Below are positions 1 to 5,057 of a stretch of 7,851 nucleotides of DNA, one piece after another. Every line of letters starts with the position of its first letter. The stretch's first letter is position 1. The notes under the pieces were generated by a model that searched no databases, was not told the DNA's origin, and saw only the letters and a program-made list of their open reading frames with translations. Made by a program: the position numbers and the translations under genes. Source of the stretch: CAIVAT01 sp037131145 (GTDB lineage Bacteria > Bacteroidota > Bacteroidia > Bacteroidales > FEN-979); assembly GCA_037131145.1 (NCBI GenBank), contig JBAXRP010000213.1, positions 1 to 7,851 of the forward strand. The letters run 5' to 3'.

Positions 1-53
1 ACGAGGGACGAGGGACGAGGGACGAGGGACGAGGGACGAGGGACGAGGGACGA
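1..53. repeat. ACGAGGG heptamer tandem array, cut by the left window edge
   Basis: Seven perfect, gap-free copies of ACGAGGG fill positions 1-49, followed by a decayed copy (ACGAAGA, 50-56). The array begins at the window edge, so its true length is unknown. Each unit contributes one GGG tract (5-7, 12-14, 19-21 and so on to 47-49), separated by the four bases ACGA. This satisfies the usual G-quadruplex pattern of four G3 tracts with loops of 1-7 bases, on the strand that is the coding strand of the gene starting at 70. The unit contains no T, so no forward reading frame meets a stop codon within it. The unit length is not a multiple of three, so a copy-number change would alter spacing, or frame if the array were translated. 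The array has no spacers and is not a CRISPR. Its role is unknown; perfect short tandem repeats are prone to slippage. Confidence 0.95.
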
Positions 54-69
54 AGACGATAAATTAACT

Positions 70-1266
70 ATGAAAAATTTCTTTTCTTATAAGCAAAATC
101 CCTGGATGGGATTTGCCTTGGTAGGGTTGGTATTCCTGCTGTTTTTATTTGCCGAGATATGGAACGGGCGATTCTGGCTCTCCGATTTCGAGGTTTATTA
201 CAAATCGGCAGCCCGCATTCTGGAAGGTCAGAATCTTTACAGAATCAAGGCAGACGATTTCTATCTTTTTAAATATTCTCCGGTTTCGGCTGTTTTTTTT
301 ATTCCATTTGCGATTTTACCTTTTTCGATTGCAAAAGTAGTTTACTGGTTGTTTTATTCTTTCGTCATGCTTGGTTGCATCTATTCTGCAATACAACTGG
401 TATGCCCAAATGGCATTGGTGAAAAACCAGCCGGCGTAAATTCACTCGTACTATTGACCGGGCTGATTCTTATGGTTCATTTTCTGAGAGAATTACATCT
501 GGGACAGGTCAACTTTATCCTCATGCTTCTTTACTTTTTAACATGCCGCTTCCTTGTTGCCGGAAAACCAGGAGCTGTAGGTTTTCTACTTTCTGCGGGA
601 ATATTCATAAAACCATTCGGATTGATATTTCTCCCTTACCTTTTCTATAAAAAGAGGTGGAAGGAGCTGACATTTTTTCTTATTTACACGGCAATTCTGA
701 CAATTGTCCCATTGCTTTTTTATCGTTCAGTTTATTTAACGGCAAATCAATATGTGGCATGGTTCCATGAAATATTTGTGGAACTGGGGAATAAACAAGA
801 ATTTAGTTTACCTGCCAACCAAACAATTTTCAGCGTCATCTCCCGGTACGCCTTCCTCGGAGGAATACTGAAAACTCCGGCGCTCTTCCTCGCCTTTCAG
901 TCGCTAATACTTGTCCTTCTTGCAATTCTTATGATTATTCTCATAAAAAAGGGAACGGCAATTTCGAACCCGGAACGCCTCGAAATGTTCTTATTAGTGG
1001 GACTTATCCCGCTGCTTGCTTTCAGCGGCGAAAATTCCTTTGGTCTATTCCTCCCGGCGGTTGTGTTGATTTTATATTCCTTCCGGGAATTATCCATTCA
1101 GATGAAATTCCTTGCAATTACCGGCTTTTTGTTTCTGGGAGGAAACATCAACGACCTCTGGGGTTCCGAAATATCTTCATGGATTGACCGCGTTTCACTT
1201 ATTTCTCTGGGGGCAATGAGTTTGTGGTTTGTAATGGCAAAACTTCGGTTCCAAAGGCTTTGGTGA
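70..1266 (+). CDS. GT87-family (DUF2029) polytopic membrane glycosyltransferase
   Basis: This 398-residue protein is almost entirely hydrophobic helices (about ten membrane segments) with short loops, as in GT-C fold glycosyltransferases that transfer sugars from polyprenyl-phosphate donors on the outer face of the inner membrane. GT87-like landmarks appear in the family order: a first helix (residues 13-31); an extracytoplasmic SDFEVYYKSA (38-47), where D39 is the candidate catalytic acid/base; LEGQNLY (51-57); the aromatic KYSP segment (68-71); HLGQVNF (143-149); the IKP motif with a basic patch (180-198, ending KKRWKEL); and NQTIFSVISRY (250-260). The length is typical for the family. The ATG at 70 gives a short basic N-terminus before helix 1 and is preferred, although no Shine-Dalgarno is visible and the frame is open upstream through the heptamer array. 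Acceptor and donor cannot be read from the sequence; characterised GT87 members are mannosyl- or arabinosyltransferases of actinobacteria. No neighbouring glycan genes are in view. Confidence 0.85.
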   Translation: MKNFFSYKQNPWMGFALVGLVFLLFLFAEIWNGRFWLSDFEVYYKSAARILEGQNLYRIKADDFYLFKYSPVSAVFFIPFAILPFSIAKVVYWLFYSFVMLGCIYSAIQLVCPNGIGEKPAGVNSLVLLTGLILMVHFLRELHLGQVNFILMLLYFLTCRFLVAGKPGAVGFLLSAGIFIKPFGLIFLPYLFYKKRWKELTFFLIYTAILTIVPLLFYRSVYLTANQYVAWFHEIFVELGNKQEFSLPANQTIFSVISRYAFLGGILKTPALFLAFQSLILVLLAILMIILIKKGTAISNPERLEMFLLVGLIPLLAFSGENSFGLFLPAVVLILYSFRELSIQMKFLAITGFLFLGGNINDLWGSEISSWIDRVSLISLGAMSLWFVMAKLRFQRLW

Positions 1267-1291
1267 AAAAATCGGAGAACTGAACTTTTTT
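1244..1291 (+). terminator. weak candidate terminator between the convergent genes
   Basis: TTCGGTTC (1244-1251) can pair with GAACTGAA (1277-1284), giving eight pairs including one G-U. A single C follows, then six T (1286-1291). Beyond a C-C mismatch, the flanking AAAA (1239-1242) can also pair with part of the T-run. The 25-base loop is long and contains the palindrome-like CCAAAGGCTTTGG. The stem overlaps the last codons of the glycosyltransferase gene, and the T-run lies in the 43-base gap before the opposing gene's stop. Read on the minus strand, the G-U becomes a C-A mismatch and a TTTT follows, so weak bidirectional use is conceivable. No better hairpin was found in the gap. The loop length and modest stem keep confidence low. 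Confidence 0.25.
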
Positions 1292-1309
1292 AAATCAATG
1301 CGGCATGGT

Positions 1310-4300
1310 TCACGATTGCTTTTCAGGAATGGTAATGATAAATTCGGTGAACTCACCCTCTTTGGATTTTACTTCCAGCTTTCCTTTGTGAACCTGAGTC
1401 ACTATATCGTAGCTCATTGAAAGTCCAAGTCCTGTGCCTTTCCCCGTAGGTTTTGTAGTAAAAAACGGGTTGAAAATCTTTTCAATTACCTGCTCCGGGA
1501 TACCTGAGCCATTGTCTCTGATTCGAATCTCAATTTTATCATTGATTTTTTTCGTGGTTATCAACACTTCGGGACTAAACCCCGGAATCAGTTTTTTCAC
1601 CTTTTCATTGAGCGCGTAACAGGAATTATTCACAATGTTGAGTATAACGCGGCTCAGATCCTGCGGAATGACGCTGGCTTTCGCCACTTGCGGATCCAAC
1701 TGTGTTTTGATGCTCGTATTGAAATTTTTATCTTTTGCTCTCATTCCATGATAGGCGAGGTTGGCATATTCCGAAACCATATTGTTGATTTCAACCAGTT
1801 CAAACTCGCCGGTTCGCCCTCTCGAATGTTGCAACATTCCCTTTACGATGCTTTCGGCTCTTTTGCCATGTTCATTTATTTTCGTGACATTCCCTTTTAT
1901 CATTCCAATTACTTCATCAATATCGGCATATTTTTCAGGAGTTAGAACGTCTTTCAGACCGGTAATAAAATCAACAAGTTCATCGGCAAGATCGGCAGAA
2001 AGGGATGAGAAATTATTGACAAAATTCAGCGGATTTTGAATTTCATGAGCAATACCGGCGATAAGTTCGCCCAGCGACGCCAGTTTTTCCGACTGAACCA
2101 ACTGATCCTGGGTATCCTTGAGATTTTGCAGCGTTTGTTGAAGGTTTTCAAGTATTCTGGTGCGAATGAAAGCAGAAATAATATGCTCCTTTGAATTTTT
2201 AATGAAGCTGACGTCTTTCGGTTCAAATGCATTTTCGCGGTTCATGTTTTCAAAAATCAGGAAAGCCTCCACCTTGTTTTCAACCCTTATTACGAGTATT
2301 ACCATTGACTTTGGTTTGGTCAGAGCATTTAATTCGGGGATATCCTCAAACGAGGAAAATTCGGTTTTAATAAAAATATCCTCAAAAATTTCCTCCGCAT
2401 TCTTCAGGTAACAGTTTTCTGCCTGGTTCAGGGAAAGTGTAATATTGTTAAGTTGTTGATTACTCCAACCAAAGCTGGCTTTGAATTTGCAGACGTTTAT
2501 TTTTTTATCATAAACCAGCGCCGAAGACTTTTCGGCAGAGCGGATTACCTTCATTTTTTCGAGTAATGACTGGAGAAGGTTTTCAAAGTTTATTTCAACA
2601 TTGATTGATTTTACTGCTGTATTTATTTTCTCAAGCTCGTCGTTTTTATCGCTGAGTTCTTCCGATTGTTTTTCGATCTCCTCTTTTTGCTGAACAACTT
2701 CGGCGGTACGTGCGGCAATTCGCTGTTCGAGTACCCGCTTTTCTTTCATCAGTTGGCGGTTGCGGTAAATAACTATGACATATATCAAACCGCCGGCGAG
2801 GAGAGCGTACATAAGGTAAGCCCAGAATGTAGTAAACCACGGTGAAAGTATCCGGAAACTCACATCTGCTTCGGCTGAAATCATTCCATAAATATTGCGC
2901 GATTTTACCCGAAATTGGAAATCTCCCTTTGGAAGGTTTGTATATTCCTTGTGCGACTGGGTTGTCCAATCCGACCAGGTTTCTTCAAAGCCATCGAGGA
3001 TGTACTGGTACTGGTTTTCGCCCATCGCAGTATAATATGGCGAGCTAAATTCAAAACGCAGGGAGTTATCGCGGTATTGCAATACAAGGTTTTCGCGGCT
3101 CAGAATAGTATTGCCTGAGCCTTCATTGCCGGAATAGATTACAGAATCGTTTCGGATTATTATCTTGCGAATCAGCGCAGGCGCCGGATCGATGTTAGTT
3201 TTTTTAACCAACGGGTTATACCTGATCAGTCCGTCGGGACCGCCAAACCAGGCAATTCCATCGGTTTCAGGATAAATAGCCCAGATAACATAATCGGCAA
3301 TAGTTAAAAAAGGAGCGATTAACGGTTTGTACCGGGCGCCACTTTTTACCAGAAGCTTTACATCGGTTTCATCACCGTTATTAACCCATATATTTCCCGT
3401 TGATGTTGGCGTTATTAGTGAAAACCATTGTTCGTTTCCTGGCGTTTCGCCGGGACATAAAGTTATCGGATCAAATGAATGTGTAGCTTCGTTGAACACG
3501 AAAACTCCTTTGCGGGTGGAAATGCTCATCTGCTGCCCGATTGGGTTAATCGAACTTCCAATATCCTCCGGCAAACCATTTTTCTGAGTATAAAACACAG
3601 GAGAGCTTTCTCCCGGCGAATATCGAAACACCCCTTTGGATAAGGTAGATCCCCAGATGTTTCCATAGCCATCGGGTTGCAGGTCGGTAATTTCTACTTC
3701 CGGTCCTTCAAATTTTTCTGATTGCCACCGTCCATTTTGTTTTGTTAAACTGAAAAAACCGCGCATCTCGCCAATAAATATCAAAGAAGGATCTTTTGTC
3801 GAACGAACAATTGACATGGCAAAGCCCTCCTTTATAAGGTTAGCTTTTTTATTTATCACCTGAAAAACTCCCTGAGATGTGGCTGCCAGTAAACCGTTTT
3901 CGTAGGGAATAGTACACCAGCACGCCGTGATTATATCCTGAATAGGCAGAAATCCAAAAGCCGTTTCATCATAGTAAAATAATCCCTGGTAGGTGGAAAT
4001 ATAAAGAGTATTATCAATCCTGATGATATTGTTGACAGCCCCGTTCAGACCCGATTGTTCATCAAAGAAAGTGAGGGGCGAAGGAATTTCAACCATCGTA
4101 ATGCCATTGTTCAGGGCAGCCCAGAGGATATTCTTGTTGTCGGTAAAAAGGTCCTGGACAAACTCATTCCGTATCGAGGCTTTTTTGTCAATGATTTGTT
4201 TGATGGATCCGTCGCTGTTGATGATGATAATTCCCCGCTGTGAAGTTCCTATGGCATAAGAGCCGTCGGTCAGAATGTCGGCGGTTGTGACAAGGCTTTT

Positions 4301-5050
4301 CATTAAAAGATTGTCGGAGCTGGCGTTAAATTTTTTGATCCCTGCGGAATCAAAAAGATATAAACCTTGCGTTCCGGTAACGATCAGAATACGTCCGTCC
4401 GGATAAGGTTGCATTGCTCTGATTTCAATTGCGTCGGAAAACAAATTGCCATCCGGCGCTGCGGCGACTTGTCCATTGTTGTACAAGCATAATCCTATAT
4501 CCTTTAATTGCAGGTACAGAGTTTTATTTATGTAAAACCCACTGACAATTTCATTTGGCGATTGCCACGGTTTAAGTTTTCCGTGATCCAGAGCTATTAT
4601 CATTTTCCTGGTTACAAAATATATTACTCCGGAAGCGGGGAAAATTTGTAAAACATCAGAAAACGATGGATTTGAAGAGTCTGCGGAGTTTAAAAGACTT
4701 TTAAAATACATTCTACCGTTATCATCCGATTCAAGAGAGCCGATTTCACCTCTTGCCCCCACATAGATTTTTCCTGCCGAATCAGTTGCCAGAGCTGAAA
4801 CCTTTGTAGTTTTTTCAGTTGGAATCAGTCGCCAGAATTCCCCGTCATATTGTAGTACGCCTGCAAAGTTGCCAAAATAGATCATCCCGCGGCGGTCGCT
4901 CGTAATTGCAAAATTCTGGGCGTGAGCCTTGTATTCAAAGGGAGCAAAATTCTTTAAAAACGGGAATCCGGGATCATTATCATGGAGTGATTGCCCACTG
5001 ATTATTCCCCGGAAAATAAGTAGCAGGAAGGTAATGACCAATTTATTCAT
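1310..5050 (-). CDS. two-propeller/Y_Y_Y periplasmic sensor histidine kinase with GAF-like domain, no receiver
   Basis: This 1246-residue inner-membrane sensor should autophosphorylate and pass phosphate to a response regulator. It starts with a signal peptide or anchor (1-19). Next is a periplasmic beta-propeller region (about 25-615) with some 14 blade motifs of the type G-x-[IL]-[YW]-x-G-[TS]…GL/GV, for example near 55, 94, 351, 464 and 600; this suggests two seven-bladed propellers. A Y_Y_Y domain follows (about 650-735, including YQYILDGFEETW and LPKGDF), then a membrane helix (741-762), a coiled coil (766-815), a GAF-like domain (about 816-965) and a second short coiled coil. HisKA has the phosphoacceptor H1002 in AGIAHEIQNPLNF. 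HATPase_c shows an N box (N1138, N1141, N1142), a G1 box DNGSGIP (1179-1185), an F box NPFFTTK and a G2 box GKGTGLGL (1203-1210), so all catalytic motifs look intact. It ends at EKQS without a receiver or AraC domain, unlike classical hybrid two-component systems. It lies 6 bases after the upstream membrane-protein gene, so the two are probably cotranscribed. The ligand is unknown; characterised relatives sense glycan fragments. Confidence 0.93.
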   Translation of the reverse strand: MNKLVITFLLLIFRGIISGQSLHDNDPGFPFLKNFAPFEYKAHAQNFAITSDRRGMIYFGNFAGVLQYDGEFWRLIPTEKTTKVSALATDSAGKIYVGARGEIGSLESDDNGRMYFKSLLNSADSSNPSFSDVLQIFPASGVIYFVTRKMIIALDHGKLKPWQSPNEIVSGFYINKTLYLQLKDIGLCLYNNGQVAAAPDGNLFSDAIEIRAMQPYPDGRILIVTGTQGLYLFDSAGIKKFNASSDNLLMKSLVTTADILTDGSYAIGTSQRGIIIINSDGSIKQIIDKKASIRNEFVQDLFTDNKNILWAALNNGITMVEIPSPLTFFDEQSGLNGAVNNIIRIDNTLYISTYQGLFYYDETAFGFLPIQDIITACWCTIPYENGLLAATSQGVFQVINKKANLIKEGFAMSIVRSTKDPSLIFIGEMRGFFSLTKQNGRWQSEKFEGPEVEITDLQPDGYGNIWGSTLSKGVFRYSPGESSPVFYTQKNGLPEDIGSSINPIGQQMSISTRKGVFVFNEATHSFDPITLCPGETPGNEQWFSLITPTSTGNIWVNNGDETDVKLLVKSGARYKPLIAPFLTIADYVIWAIYPETDGIAWFGGPDGLIRYNPLVKKTNIDPAPALIRKIIIRNDSVIYSGNEGSGNTILSRENLVLQYRDNSLRFEFSSPYYTAMGENQYQYILDGFEETWSDWTTQSHKEYTNLPKGDFQFRVKSRNIYGMISAEADVSFRILSPWFTTFWAYLMYALLAGGLIYVIVIYRNRQLMKEKRVLEQRIAARTAEVVQQKEEIEKQSEELSDKNDELEKINTAVKSINVEINFENLLQSLLEKMKVIRSAEKSSALVYDKKINVCKFKASFGWSNQQLNNITLSLNQAENCYLKNAEEIFEDIFIKTEFSSFEDIPELNALTKPKSMVILVIRVENKVEAFLIFENMNRENAFEPKDVSFIKNSKEHIISAFIRTRILENLQQTLQNLKDTQDQLVQSEKLASLGELIAGIAHEIQNPLNFVNNFSSLSADLADELVDFITGLKDVLTPEKYADIDEVIGMIKGNVTKINEHGKRAESIVKGMLQHSRGRTGEFELVEINNMVSEYANLAYHGMRAKDKNFNTSIKTQLDPQVAKASVIPQDLSRVILNIVNNSCYALNEKVKKLIPGFSPEVLITTKKINDKIEIRIRDNGSGIPEQVIEKIFNPFFTTKPTGKGTGLGLSMSYDIVTQVHKGKLEVKSKEGEFTEFIITIPEKQS

Positions 5051-5051
5051 A

Positions 5052-5057
5052 CTCCTT
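5052..5057 (-). promoter_or_regulatory. Shine-Dalgarno-like AAGGAG before the kinase gene, unusually close to the ATG
   Basis: On the minus strand the junction reads TGA AGGAGT ATG. AAGGAG begins with the last base of the upstream gene's stop codon and ends one base before the kinase ATG (5048-5050). That spacing is shorter than the usual 5-9 bases. A TTG at codon 4 (5039-5041) would sit about 10 bases downstream, but it would remove the lysine that begins the signal peptide. The ATG is kept. Translation may instead rely on reinitiation from the upstream gene, and many Bacteroidota starts do not depend on this motif. Confidence 0.5.

Noticed and set aside
1..53. Possible CRISPR array
   Set aside because: The unit is seven bases with no spacers, so it is a simple tandem repeat.
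293..300. Run of eight T inside the glycosyltransferase gene as a phase-variation tract
   Set aside because: It encodes the ordinary Phe-Phe of a membrane helix in an AT-rich gene, the frame is intact, and eight bases is short for a slippage switch. There is no evidence of variation.
1434..2411. Cluster of + strand open frames of 61-92 codons opposite the kinase C-terminal half
   Set aside because: All are antisense to the strongly conserved GAF, HisKA and HATPase_c coding sequence and overlap one another in different frames.
2646..2969. 107-codon minus-strand open frame inside the kinase gene
   Set aside because: It lies in another frame of the Y_Y_Y/coiled-coil coding region, has low-complexity arginine-rich composition, no family resemblance and no start signal. 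It is a shadow of the kinase gene.
1313..5050. Full hybrid two-component system with receiver and AraC domains
   Set aside because: The N-terminal half matches that class, but the protein ends soon after the HATPase_c G2 box. No receiver aspartate motif or helix-turn-helix is encoded before the stop at 1310-1312 or in any frame between the kinase gene and the glycosyltransferase gene.
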